Below, one piece after another: positions 34,690 through 46,288 of a stretch of 64,000 bases of DNA; the stretch's first letter is position 1, and the number at the start of each line of letters is the position of its first letter. The DNA lies in the NCBI GenBank assembly GCA_022494885.1, contig JAGVSM010004868.1, positions 62,001-126,000 of the forward strand, given 5' to 3'. The position numbers and the translations under genes were made by a program. Source of the DNA: Micrasema longulum (taxonomy: Eukaryota; Arthropoda; Insecta; Trichoptera; Brachycentridae). Under the pieces are notes generated by a model, which was not told the origin of the DNA, did no database searches, and was given only the letters and a program-made list of their open reading frames with translations.

Positions 34690-34925
34690 CTCCTATATTT
34701 ATTTATTAGTACCTTGGATGATTTCTCATTGTTTTCTGGTCAAATCAGCTTCTACAAATATTCCTAAAGCTTCAGATGGGGTGAGTTTGTGTGCAAATTT
34801 TCGGTTTGCAGAGTAAACATTTTTTTTATACTTGGATGCCCGTATTGGAGTAGCTGTGATGTCTTTAAACAGTTTTGAAACCTCACTGTGCCCGGCAGAT
34901 TGTTAACTCATAATGGTTGTATAGC
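34690..34925 (-). pseudogene. Decayed coding fragment, probably transposon
   Basis: A continuous reading of about 60 codons on the minus strand: EVSKLFKDITATPIRASKYK, then SANRKFAHKL and TPSEALGIFVEADLTRKQ, stop, EIIQ. The block LTPxEALxxFVEADLTRxQ reminds me of uncharacterised, transposon-like proteins of invertebrates, which I cannot name with confidence. Stops on both sides. No terminal repeats found. Confidence 0.4.
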
Positions 34926-36180
34926 TCAATTCATCAGTTGAAGCATTTTCCTTCAAATCTTTCGTTTTTCGTCGCTTTCTACTTTCGCATAAATTTCCGA
35001 GAAATCTTTTGTGGTTTGGCCAAATTTAAATGATTTATTGGTTGGCAATAAAACACAATTCGAAAGCCATTTTGTTTTTTTTTATTAAACGATCTTTTTT
35101 ATAAGTTACAGCTGCCTATTTTTTTTGTAAAATTGTTTCTAACATTTTTTTAATGAACGCCTTAGAATCAAAAGATTTTCACTAAGACATTTTGTATGTT
35201 TTTTATTTTTTTTTTCTGAATACTTCATCTTTTCATAATGTCAAACATGTCATTTTGTTTTGCAAACATAAATAATGTTTTCTATTTTCTCGTTTGTCTC
35301 TGTCAACAAAAGAAGAATAATAATGTCAGAAATTTTTTTATTTCTTTGATAGACCTTTTTATTTTTTACTAATCCAGTACAAGTAAGAACTATATTTATC
35401 TCTGGTAAAAGGTTGATTGCCCAGCACAGCCCAGCAAATAAACATATTCACCAGTTGTCAAAAAAAATAAAAAAATACTGATTATTTTTCGGTTTTTTAT
35501 TATCAAAATATATAATATATCTGTACTATAAAAAATCAAAAAAAAATATGCACCTTTAGCTTCTTTTTCCAGTAGATGAAAATAGTGGTACAACGAAAAC
35601 TAAACGAAAGACAATATGTTACGTAATGCTCTGAATAACAAATAAAAACTGACAGCGTGTACGATCGCCACAACGCTCGGGTTACAACTAACATGGCATG
35701 CAGAGATGGTAAGAGAGAGGTTTGTAGGAGACGATTCCATGCCATGATTTTAGTTGACTTCGTGATCAAATGGTGATTTTTTGTAATTAACGATTTTAAT
35801 ATTTTTTACTTTCGCCCGTTTTTCGCCCGGAAATACTCCTATGTGCGGCGTTGCGTTCATCCAGTGTATTTTGAGAAGCGTACGTATGGAGACGTGTTCA
35901 TGTCAATGCGAGGTAAACAGCGTATAATTATCGCATTTTCAACTGCTCAAAAACTGACTCCTTCTGAGTTTTGTCGTCGTTAAAAGACAAAAAAAAAGAA
36001 TAAGTTGTTTATAGTGAAGACAACGTTAATGTTTTACTAGTTATAATGTATCACTTTAATAGTAATTATTTTACTCAACTAATTAATGATTTTATTTCAT
36101 TTTACATACACTTACTAAATGTAAACACTATCCAGAGCCAAGAAACTTAAAATAATATATCAAACAGTATTTGAAAAACT
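34926..36180. other. AT-rich, nothing recognised
   Basis: Short frames at 35396-35769 have no family features. Confidence 0.4.
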
Positions 36181-36865
36181 TTGAACAATAGTTTCATTTT
36201 AACCATTAGGCTTGAAACCAATAACATTCATCTTAACTGGAGATGTAGAAATACCGACCTCAATTATATGTCTTCTTGCAAAAAGTACCACTTGCTTAAT
36301 TTAGAAGATCACCGTCTACTATTAGGCATGAGGGTCCTTCATGACATATTTAGTGGACGCCGTGATAGTCCGGCTCTTTTGTCGGAGTTATCATTAAATA
36401 TCTCTGGCTACCGCACCCGTCACACATCATGTGCCAGCAACAGCCTAACTCTCCACTTTTACGTTTAGCTCGTAAATATAATTTGAACTTTTCCTTTATT
36501 GATCCATTTGATTGTAACAAATTAACATTTAAAATGCGCCTTTGTAAACTTACTTTTTTGTCTAATACTTAGTTTCTATAACAAAATCTTATTTTATCTC
36601 TAATTCTTAATATTTTTATATGTTTGACACTTGTGCAATAATATTTACACACATTTCCATCCTCAATCCAATATAACACCCACTCACCCATCCTCTCATA
36701 CACTTACACTCACCCAGACACACTAGTATGTATTGTACATGTATTTAATGTTTTTTCGTGGATATCTGTCATTGGTTTTATTCTCTGTATATTTTATTTG
36801 TTGTATTTATTTTACATGTATTACTGTTAATATCCCCAATAAATAAAATTTAAAAAAATAAAAAT
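36181..36865 (+). pseudogene. LINE remnant, C-terminal domain and 3' UTR
   Basis: Reads HLLNLEDHRLLLGMRVLHDI, FSGRRDSPALLSELSLNISG, YRTRH, a stop after FYV, then LARKYNLNFSFIDPFD and FKMRLCKLTFLSNT. This is the C-terminal domain of a Jockey/CR1-group LINE. The CA-rich 3' UTR ends in an A-rich tail (AAATTTAAAAAAATAAAAAT). 5' truncated. Confidence 0.7.
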
Positions 36866-37099
36866 AACAGATTTTCACAAATCGGACATTGTTCATTCAG
36901 AAATACATACCTTCATACAGAAAAGAAAATAAGAAATCTGTTAAGTTAAAAAATATATGTTAAATTATTATTGGTAGTTACGTAATATACGGAAATATAC
37001 TTTTAGTAAATGGAAAGGGATACATGGGGATGCGTGTAAATAGAATAAAGAAAGAAGAGTTAAAAAAAAATTTAGATATTTATTCTTATGTATTGTAGT

Positions 37100-37272
37100 C
37101 AGCGTCATAGCTAAAGTCATGATCGCCCCTGGCAAGATATGAATTTTCTGCCCCCATGACTTATTTGCAAGGAATAGAAAGATAAATGAACGCTGTGGGT
37201 CTGCAAAGTGCGCCCCTCTGAGGATTGCGCCCCTGGCAGACACCCGTCTGGTCAGCCCCAGCTACGACGCTG
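37100..37272. mobile_element. 173-bp hAT-like MITE
   Basis: Ends CAGCGTCATAGCT and (complement) CAGCGTCGTAGCTGGGG, flanked by ATTGTAGT (37092-37099) and TTTGCAGT (37273-37280), an 8-bp duplication with two differences. GCGCCCCTGGCA is repeated near each end. hAT elements make 8-bp duplications. Confidence 0.6.
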
Positions 37273-37499
37273 TTTGCAGTACCTACATGTCAAGTTACAT
37301 ATTGAACGTTTAGTACTAATATCTATGTTGACAAAGTGATATTTGTATATTTCTTAATAAACCTCCTTTAAAAAAAACCTTCATTTAAAAAAAAAGATAA
37401 CTTCGTTGTTTATTTTATTTCATTCACATTTACGCCCCGGGGGCTTTTACAAGTACGGTAAATATGAAAAGAAAATAATGTAAGTAATAGAATATGGCA

Positions 37500-37695
37500 T
37501 TTGGTACATTTATATATTTATTTTACATTTTATATACAATTTGTAAACATATAAGGGTGGGAATATTGCCTTGAGAAAATTTAATTTTTTCCTACCTTGC
37601 CAAACCGTTCAGTTTGAGAAAATTACAACTACATGGACATATTCTAGGTAATAATTATGCAGAATCTTATAATTCTATACAAAAAATTATATAAA
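37500..37695 (-). repeat. LINE-type 3' UTR, copy 3
   Basis: AAGGGTGGGAATATTGCCTT, AAACCGTTCAGTTTGAGAAA and ACATGGACATATT. It matches the 32270-32480 copy. Confidence 0.6.
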
Positions 37696-37939
37696 AAAAT
37701 AATAGAAAATGTACACTTTACGATGAACAGAGGAGCGGAGAGGTGATGGAAAGGAAAGAAGAAAAAGAAAAGAACAACTCAAATATTGATATTGGTGGTG
37801 ACATTTCAATCTTGATTTAAATGTAAATAAAGAAGGGGCCGTTTGTAACATACATTCAAACACATATATACGTAAACCCAGTGAGAAGACATATTTTTAA
37901 CATAAATATGTATATTTGATATACTTGACTGAAATAAAA

Positions 37940-38105
37940 AAAATTGAAGAAATATGGATGTTCAAACATGGACAAAATGGTGAATGTTACACAGTGTGTA
38001 AAGTGGCCACTTAAACCAGACAATGACAGGTCATAAGCCTTGTAATTGCCTAAACTTCCATATTAGCTTCTCTAAAATGTTCTCCATCCCAGTTGTAATT
38101 TGTTC
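37940..38105 (-). repeat. Foldback family copy (half)
   Basis: TGTTCAAACATGGACAAAAT, GTTACACAGTGTGTAAAGTG, GGCCACTTAAACCAGACAAT, GGTCATAAGCC, CTTCCATATTAGCTTCTC and CAGTTGTAATTTGTT. Confidence 0.7.
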
Positions 38106-38660
38106 ATTTGTGTATATGCACATAAAAAATAAAAATACTTAGAGTTGCCATAAATAAACTGTTGTACGCAAATAGAAAAAAAATGCTTCAAAATGCGTAA
38201 AAGTAAGCATCCGTAAAAGAGAACCAAGCACAACATACATGAATGACTAAATTTTAGTAACTACTTGTATAAAAAATGATCGATAAAGGCGTTTGGAAGA
38301 ATAAGGCTAAATAAGGCAAACTTTGTGTAAGATATATTGCTTCATTGAATGTTGTAAAACATTTAAATAAAGCAATATGCCTTTTTTTTGTGCGTATGTT
38401 AATAAGAAATAAAAATGTCGCTAAAAAAACACAATTGTATGCGAGTAGAGAGGAAAATTACCGGGGAATTTTGTTAAAATTATGGTTATAAAAACGTATG
38501 CCTCCCATGACACCAAACACGATTACTAGAGTTACTAGACGTTCCATCCTGATGCTGCAAAAGCAATCGAAAATTAACACAACTTTCGGTCAAAGAAGAT
38601 AACAAAAAACCATTCATTTAATTTTGTAGACGGAATAGAAATATTGCATTTAAATAATAA
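38106..38660. other. Nothing recognised
   Basis: AT-rich, no supported feature. Confidence 0.4.
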
Positions 38661-38662
38661 AA

Positions 38663-39155
38663 GTTATACTACTACTACTACCACCATTACGCCATTTCCC
38701 AGAGAGGTAGGCAGAGAGAATAGACCGCCACACCTGTCTATCCTGGCATATATTTCTAGCTGCTTTCACATTCACACATCTTGTCATTCATGCTCTTCGG
38801 TTGTGTCTGCTTTTGACATGACCAGACTTAAGATTTTGGTTTATCTGATCATGCCACGTCTGCCTTGATCGTCTTCGTCTCACGTTACTGTTCATTTTTG
38901 CCATTTATACTTGTTTTACCATTCTTTCGTCGTCCATTCGTTCTACATGACCAAACCATCTCAGAGACCCTTTCTTAATCTTATCAGTTATACTTGACGC
39001 AGATTTACACTCTTGCCTGATTTCATCATTCATAACCGTGTCACATATTGATTTTGTAAGAAGAGATCGCATTTTGACCGCGTTCACTCGGCTTTCTTCC
39101 TTCCTCTGCCAGTTCCATGTTTCGCTTCCAAACATAAGTGTTGGGACTAAAACTT
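38663..39155 (-). pseudogene. RTE-type LINE, C-terminal fragment with trinucleotide tail
   Basis: Minus strand: FGSETWNWQRKEESRVNAV, MRSLLTKSICDTVMNDEIRQ, KGSLRWFGHVERMDDERMVK, then RQTWHDQINQ and the terminal CQDRCGGLFSLPTS block. Classic RTE C-terminal order. The element ends in a (TAG/GGT)n tail, seen as ACTACTACTACTACC on the plus strand. A frame change lies near 38900. Confidence 0.8.
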
Positions 39156-39289
39156 CGTTACTTAAAGTCTAACCCTACCTTAAACACAATTACCCCCTCT
39201 CCTACACTACCCTACCATAAGCACAATAACCCCCTCCGCTATCCTCATCATTACCCACTGTTCACTGTTTCTTTTACGTATTTTTTATT

Positions 39290-39815
39290 TTTTTATTTAT
39301 TTCTTAAGTTAGCTTATATTAAAACTAATATAAACTATTATGTACATTTACATCATCTATATATATTTACATTTCCTTACAGTAACTTATACATTTATTT
39401 TTAAATTCTTTCAGACACTTCATTCTTCATACATTCGGGCATCTCATCATACATTTTTAAACCCTTATACATCAAACAATTTTGCGACTCAGCTCTTTTC
39501 AATAATGGTAGTCTTATTTTATCCTTTTGTCTAGTAGCATATTCATGACAATTTTTGTTTAAGACAACTTTATCCTTAAAATATTTTGGTAATTTATCGT
39601 GAAAAAATTTATGTTTAAATATCAACATATTAAATTTAAGTCTCCTTCTTACAGATAACCATTTTAGTTCATCTCTCATTTTTTTTACATTGCTATATTT
39701 ATTTTTCTTAAGAACTATTCTCATCGCTTTATTTTGTAAAATTTCTAGTTTATTTAAATTTCCTTCGTTTTCTAAAAATAATATTGTTGAGCAGTAATCT
39801 ATATGTATGTATATT
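39290..39815 (-). pseudogene. LINE remnant (same family as 20785-21585)
   Basis: Minus strand: IDYCSTILFLENEGNLNKLE, ILQNKAMRIVLKKNKYSNV, ELKWLSVRRRLKFNMLIFKH, DKLPKYFKDK, YATRQKDKIRLPLLKR and QNCLMYKGLKMYDEMPE. More than 130 codons are open. It is 5' truncated at about 39815, just beside a hammerhead-like motif. Confidence 0.8.
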
Positions 39816-39831
39816 TAGTTATTATATAACC

Positions 39832-39880
39832 CTGAAGAGAGCAACGTGAGTTGCCAAAACTGGTTCATAAAAAAAGTAAT
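39832..39880 (+). ncRNA. Hammerhead-like motif, degenerate
   Basis: CTGAAGA (39832-39838), GCAAC/GTTGC stem II with GTGA loop, then CAAAAC in place of GAAAC, followed by TGGTTCATAAAAAAAGTA. The order and the GTA end match the other loci. The missing G12 implies no activity. Confidence 0.35.
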
Positions 39881-40239
39881 TTTTTTTATACCTTTAAAAC
39901 AAAAAATATTGGTCTACTTCACTCCATTCAAGTATTTATTTATTTTATTTTATTGATTAATTATATTATACATACATATGTTAAGGACAGAAACACAGTT
40001 TATAGCGACACAATCAGGAACGACCCATGTCTGTGAACTTGCTCCGACTCGCTAGAAAATCCGTGTTGAGTCGGGACACTTGTAATGCATTCATAACCAT
40101 ACATTCACACACATATATACATATATATTCGCACATACATATTTATATTATATTTTATACATACATATACATATATATTAAGTTTAAGTTTAAGTTTATA
40201 CACATCATTGATACTTTATACATTACCACATTTTACATT

Positions 40240-40540
40240 TATAAATACTTATTAATCCTTTACCAGTTAGTCCACATTTGATCGCAGAAATCCATTCCCG
40301 TTCGAGCAAACCAGTTACTCAAACCAGATTTAAATTTCGAAAATGACTCAGATTACTTTGTTATCTGATCTAGTAAATTAAACATTCTTGGACCTACCAC
40401 AGAGAAATGTCTCTTGGCCAAAGTTATTTTACTTTTTGGTATGTAGTAATTTACTTTTGAGGAATATCTTGTTATTATTTCCTGTTGTGTTCTTTGTTTA
40501 CTACTTGTATACAACATACTTCCATTGTCCAAGGACAATA
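40240..40540 (-). pseudogene. LINE C-terminal remnant
   Basis: Minus strand: TRYSSKVNYYIPKSKITLAK, RHFSVVGPRMFNLLDQITK, stop, SESFSKFKSGLSNW and FARTGMDFCDQMW. This is a Jockey/CR1-group ending. A (TATG/TATA)-rich tract follows at 40090-40190. Confidence 0.65.
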
Positions 40541-40619
40541 AGTCAATACTCTTACTTTAAAATCCCTATTAAGAAAGGGAAAATGGAGGATTGATGAGTG
40601 GATCGGGCTAAATATATAT

Positions 40620-40835
40620 TTTTATTAAGAGTGTTTTTATTTGTGAGATTAATATGTTCGTATTATATTTTATACATTTTTAAAAGTATGAATTAATTAC
40701 ATTTAACAAGGCATGTTTAAAAATTATATAAAATCTCCCTCGGCATGGGACACCCCAGTGTAGGAATATTATCTTTAATGTTAAAACGTCATACATAAAT
40801 TGTAAATGAACAATCAAATAAATAAATATATCATC
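40620..40835 (+). repeat. LINE 3' UTR fragment
   Basis: CCTCGGCATGGGACACCCC and the A-rich end AATCAAATAAATAAATAT match the 3' UTR of the LINE at 58483-58935 (CCTCGGCACGGGAAACCCC). Confidence 0.55.
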
Positions 40836-41699
40836 TTATATTTCCTCAGGTTAGTATACGTAGCCATCATCTGTTTTATAATATTCATTGTAAGTTATTG
40901 TATACAATTAAATATCTTAGGAATTCTGAATATGTTTATATATTCATATTTTTCTAACTATTTCTGAATCTTATTCTCCCCATTTGAAAAAACCATCCCA
41001 CTTTGAGTTATAAGAATTATGGTTAGCTTGGGTAAGAAATATAAGGAGAAAAATTTTATTTAAAGAATAAGGCTTAGTTTTGAGTAATATCCTCTTTGTG
41101 TATCCCGGGTCTGATTACATTATCGTGTAGGAACATTTCACACTGACTTTATAAATTAATCGTCCCCTTTTGATACAATCTTTTTAGTTCAGCAAACTTG
41201 TAAAATGTTACACCGTCAGCTGTTTCACAACATTTTTCGAGCACCGAGTCTTTTAAAATTACGGTACCGAGCTGACTCGCCTATAAAAATGTTTAAAACA
41301 TATAACAAATTTAAATTAGGAGCTCTCATAGGTAAACAAATTCAAAGGGATTAAAAGTCAACAAGACGTTATTTCGTGTATTTTCGCTGAAATAGCGAAA
41401 ATGATTTTTTTTAGGTACGAAAAAACATGGGTTATTTTTAGTGTTATATCAAGAAAGTATTTACTTACTTGTATTGTAAACAAGTATGGTTATTTTGCAA
41501 AAACACGAGATTTTTATAAGCGAATGAGTATAACCAAAAAAAACGGTACTTACATTTAAAAATAAAGTCGGAGAGGTTGTAAACAATATTATGTAAGAAC
41601 CTAATTTTAATTTGAAGAATTAAATATTTGTAATATTCATATACATATTATATAAACCTGCGCTTGCGGGGAAATACTCAACACGTGTGCTGATGGATA
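40836..41699. other. AT-rich, nothing recognised
   Basis: No supported feature. Confidence 0.4.
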
Positions 41700-42375
41700 A
41701 TTCATAATATTTTAATAGTCTTGAGAGAAATTAAATTTGTTCATATTCAGAGGTATTTTTGATCAGATCCTGCTTTACAAAATTGTAAATAATAAATTCG
41801 ATTCCCCAGAACTAATTAATCTTCTTGCTTACCGTGTCCCCTCCAGGCCAACTAGACTCTCTGATATTTTCTATATTCGTAAAATTAAAACTAACCATCG
41901 GAAACATTTAACAATCCCTCGTATATGTGAAGCATTTAACAATAGTCTTGATATATTTAACACTCCATACAATATGTACAGAAGAGAACTAATAGGCTTG
42001 ATTTAGAATAAGAGAGAATATATATTTTGTCTCTTATCTTGCTCTTCATTCATAATTCATTTAATCATGAAATTAAATGCAATTTTCCAATCTTACTGTA
42101 CTTCAATCATTCTTTTCCACCCTTTATCAATTTCCTTCTTTTCCTTCCCACCATCTCCTTATTTTGTTCATATTTACCTTTTTTTAATTTTTAGTATATT
42201 TATTATTTATAAAGTTTAAACTTTAAGCCATCGTTGCTTTATTTCAGTATTATTTAGTGAATACATATAATTGGATAGCAGGCCTTACTATGTTTACATT
42301 TTATATATTTTTTTTTTAAATATTGATTTAACCTGTACATCTTTTTGTATTCGAAATAAATAAACAAAATAAATA
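41700..42375 (+). pseudogene. LINE remnant, C-terminal domain and 3' UTR
   Basis: Reads FDQILLYKIVNNKFDSPELI, NLLAYRVPSRPTRLSDIFYI, TNHRKHLTIPRICEAFNNSL, DIFNTPYNMYRRELIGLI, then stop. This is the C-terminal domain of a Jockey-group LINE, open for about 85 codons, with a 3' UTR to the AATAAATAAACAAAATAAAT tail. Confidence 0.7.
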
Positions 42376-42483
42376 AAAAAGCATATCTGATATTTTCACT
42401 AGTTTACAAATATGATGTAAAATGTGTTGGGTCCTTTCTGATCATACATCAACTCAAATGATAGACGCTACAAGAGTGTTATT

Positions 42484-43060
42484 TATTTATTTATTTGACA
42501 ATAATTGTAGCGTGCAATACTATTATTATACGGGCTGTTAAACTCATCATGAAATTCAAACTGCAAATATGAGTTATAAGTTAATGAATAGAAAGCAGAT
42601 GGCTGCTAAACTGCCGATATGTACAGAAAAATAGATTCTTATTATCCGCAAAAGCCGTATTCAGCAAGCAAATTGCCCCATCAATGGGTAAATTCTGAAT
42701 TGCATCTGTGCGCCTTCTGGAGGTGTATTTTTATTCTTATTCTAAGTGGCGGGGGTCAGTGCTCTGCAAGCTCCTGACGTCACTGCGACCTGTGAAGATC
42801 TATTGTGATGGGTCCCTGTAAATAGGTCTCGCCCTTTAAGCCCAGGTCTATAAAGAGCCTGGCTACTGTGTGGAAGGCGAAAGTTTACGTTTTGCTAAAT
42901 TTCCCCCCCTAACCCAGATCCGTAGAGTATCGAGATATTAGGTAGGGGACGAGCTCTTTAACATCATCTGGGTGTGTAAAACAGTGCATGAGATCTCGCT
43001 CAAGTATAATTATTGGGAACATATAAACTGATATCCTTCAGTATATTTGGATTATATAGG
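42484..43060 (+). repeat. Old dispersed repeat, copy 2
   Basis: Partner of 22738-23760. It keeps the empty AATT site (42691-42694) of the MITE but has its own ~245-bp GC-richer insert at about 42725-42970 (CTGACGTCACTGCGACC; CCTAACCCAGATCC), which I cannot assign. It is broken again at about 43035 and resumes at 44490 (TTTGTGGGTGTCATAGTCC). Confidence 0.7.
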
Positions 43061-43062
43061 AA

Positions 43063-43735
43063 TACTAGCGGACCCGACAGACGTTGTCCTGCCCGAACGT
43101 TGGCATGCCTTAGGTACTTGTTAATAATTGGATTCTAAAACTAAAAATTATTAAGATTCAAATATTGAATTTAAATAGGTACCCAGGTATGTGTTTATGG
43201 TTAAATTCCAAAGCATAAAATAATTCATATTCAAATATAGAATTATTTTTGTAAATGTCAAACTCAGCTCTTCTCACCAACAGGGGTGCGCTTTATTCAT
43301 AATTGCGATTTTTCAAAAATGCATTAAATGTCAGTTAATCAAATTTTAGTTATACCAAAATCCCAGTTAAAAGAAATAAATGGGAAGAAATTATAAAGAA
43401 TTAAAGGAAAAAATCTGATAAGGATTCATAAAAAGTGAATGTTGTTCATAAACATTAAAAAACGAACGTTCTTAAAACACAAACAAACAACATCCTTTTT
43501 TTGTTTCTGCTCTCTCGTTGAATGCAACTCTTGTAAGTCGATGAAAAAAAGGTTAATACTTCTAACTTTTTTTTACAGATTCGATTGAAAATTTTAATAT
43601 CTACGAACACGCGCAGCGCAAAGATCTACATTCCGCTAAAAACTGCACGTAAATCGGTTAAGCCATTTAGGAGGAGTTCAGTGACATCACACATACAGAA
43701 GAATTATGTATATATAAAAATAACAATCTTTTAGA
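43063..43735 (+). repeat. Non-coding dispersed element
   Basis: Starts ACTAGCGGACCCGACAGACG and TTGTCCTGCCCGAACG, and ends near AATCGGTTAAGCCATTTAGG and AGGAGTTCAGTGACATCACA plus a TATATATAAA tail. I recognise these two ends as typical of a non-coding repeat common in insect genomes. The class is not certain. Confidence 0.5.
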
Positions 43736-43879
43736 AATCAGATTATAGAAATGCTTCCCAAGAAAAATTTGACGGTGTAGTAATCTATCATTCCTGCTAA
43801 AAATAATGATAGATTTAATAATTGATAATTACTATTTTTTCAAAGAAATAATTTGTATCGCATAAATCGCTCTTAAACC

Positions 43880-44400
43880 TTTTCTATTTCAGAGATGTGG
43901 TTTGATTTAGAAGAGTCCTAAATTATGGAACAGTATGCTGCGGACTAGTGTATCATACAATGTGCTAATTGCGGTTGTATTATTGAAATATCTAAGTACA
44001 AATCCGAGCATCTTACTGTATTTCTCTACAACACTAGTTATATAGGACTTTAACGTGAAATTTGCCTCAAAAATAATACCAAGATCTTTAATTTGGTTAT
44101 TGCGTTGTAAAAGTACATTATTCATGTTGCAAGGAAATAGAAATGTTTTATTGGAGCGAGTAAACGAGATAACGCAGCATTTTGGTATGCTAAAAGGTAA
44201 TTTGTTAGATACAGACTAATGCCATAAATAACTAAAATAATTTAGTAGGCAAAATGAGTCCTCAGCACTTTTAATAGATTTGAAAATCTCGACATCGTCA
44301 GCAATGAGAAGGTAGTCGGAGTTTTTGATCGAGTCACCAATATCATTTATAATTCGAAGGAAAAGCTGAGGGCCCAGGTTGGGCCCAGGCTATCCGTCAG
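43880..44400 (-). pseudogene. Jockey-like LINE remnant
   Basis: Minus strand: NLGPQLFLRIINDI, YLLIADDVEIFKSIKSAEDS, then NNQIKDLGIIFEANFTLKSY, MLGFVLRYFN and LYDTLVRSILF. Same blocks as the copy at 9355-10552, with ADD present but surrounding stops. Confidence 0.65.
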
Positions 44401-44544
44401 TATAAACAATACGCTGAAATTCTTTCCATAAAACAAAGTGTAGTGTAAATAAATACAAATAAATAGTCATCAAGTAAAGTAAAATATTTGTGGGTGTCAT
44501 AGTCCATTGTGAACAGAGTGAACTCAAACCTACCTTTTTATTTA

Positions 44545-45500
44545 AATTTTCATTGATAAACCCTTACGGGTTACATAAATTTAACATAATATTTTTACAT
44601 TTAAAATTCACCTTCTACTGTTAATAATAATATTTCTAACATCTTTTGTAAAAGTTCTCTGAGTCTTTTGTTTAGTTTTGTCTGACGGTTTATTGTATAA
44701 TTATAAATAAATCATTCCGCGGTTTATTAGTCTCTATTGTCCTTTTCTCGCTTTAGATGATATTTTTCTGATATTCTCGTTTTGTGTTCATGTTTACTAC
44801 AGTTTTTTTCAAGTTATAACTCTTTTTCTACAATTACATCAGTGGCTAATTCATGAATTAATTTAAAGAATTCTGGTTTAAAGAGTTCAGTCACATTTAA
44901 TTGTTTAGTTTGTTTAAAAAATTATTTAGTTGCTGTTAGATAGGGTCGGTTATATACTAACTTAAATATTTTATTTTGTGGTCTATGAAGTCTGTTTATG
45001 TCATTTTGATTTCCTGTTCCCCATAGTAGTTGCATATAACATATTATAGTTTTTACATAGGCTTCGTACATTATTTTTTTTTTCCTTTTTTGGAACAAAG
45101 TTTTTGATTTTTAAAAAAAGACTCGATCTTGTCGCCACTTTGCTAATTAAATTGTTGATATGAATTGTCCATGTCAATATTGTATGTCTATTGTTAGTCC
45201 TAAATATTTAACATGCTCAATTTCAGTTAGTCGTTCATTATTTGTATAAGCATCTACTTTATAACATTTTTTTCTAGATTCAAAATGGATAATATTGCTT
45301 TTTTTTTTCACTAAGTGTAAGTAAGTTTAAGTTTATCCATTTTGTCAACATTGTAAGGTCTTCGTTTATGTCATTGTTTGTTAAAACGTCTGTTTGATTT
45401 TTTATAGAATAGTCCAATGTCGTCGGCAAACAAAATAGTTTTTCCTTTAAAATTATACAGTGATAAGTCATTAATATATAAAATATATAGTACGAATAAA
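44545..45500 (-). pseudogene. LINE remnant (same family as 25165-25840)
   Basis: 44545-45235 parallels 25165-25830 base for base with scattered changes (AACCCTTACGGG; TTTGTTTAGTTTTGTCTG; TCATTTTGATTTCCTG; TTAATTGTCCATG-like). It extends further, to the RT core: LYILYINDLSLYNFKGKT and ILFADDIGLFYKKSN (catalytic ADD) near 45500-45400. Many stops. Confidence 0.75.
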
Positions 45501-45504
45501 CTTG

Positions 45505-45660
45505 ACAAATAAATGTTTGTCGCAGGAGGCAAAATAAGCATTTCATAGTGGAGTCCGGGTGCCGACCCTTATATATGGAAGCAAAGTATGGAATTTGAAA
45601 AACAAGGACGAAAGCAGCAATGCTGTCGAAATGCGATCTCTTAGACAAACGTGTGGTTAA
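45505..45660 (+). pseudogene. RTE LINE fragment
   Basis: Reads GVRVPTLIYGSKVWNLKNKD, AVEMRSLRQTCG. Same block as in the RTE fragment at 12915-13530. Confidence 0.65.
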
Positions 45661-45894
45661 CCTATTTTTTATTTATGTGAAATAACAAAAACATTTTTTC
45701 TCTTCGTGTCGAGGCAATAATCATCATAATAGTAATTTAAAAGCACTGCACATAGGTACTGTGCAGATATTGAGCCGAGAAGCATGCCACCGACGCGGGT
45801 TATTTGTCTAATCTACACCGGCCAGCTGCCGGTCCACATCCGCACAACGCTAACAAAACAAATTACTTGCACATAAACACGTATTTTTTCTACA

Positions 45895-46005
45895 AAACAC
45901 ACAGTTTACCCTGAAGATGGCTCCAGCAATGGTAACTGAAAAATTAGAACGAATCTAACTTACACGGGTTCATAAAAAAATATACATATTGAATAAAATA
46001 ACGTT
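45895..46005 (+). repeat. Hammerhead-bearing terminal repeat fragment
   Basis: CTGAAGA (45911-45917) TGGCTCCAGCAATGGTAACT GAAA, then ACGAATCTAACTTACACGGG. Homologous to the arms at 46375-46478, 46919-47040 and 54059-54239, but diverged. It ends just before the hAT element. Confidence 0.6.
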
Positions 46006-46288
46006 TTATAAATTACAAAATTAATCAGTTTTCTTTTTATATAAAATTTAGTAAACTATAGCTTTTAGATAACTTTGGGATTTTTTTATACCAGGGATAG
46101 CCAACCGGTCGATTGTAGCTATTAGGACTGCCGATCGCGGCAAGGGAAAGATAAACAAGAGGTTACGGAAAGACGAAGACTTTTAACATTTTTTGGCTAT
46201 TGGTATTGCATGCTAAATCATTTGAAAAAAAAGTTAATGTATTGTTAAGTTGAAAAATACAGTACTGAGTGTGTAAGAAAGAACCAGG

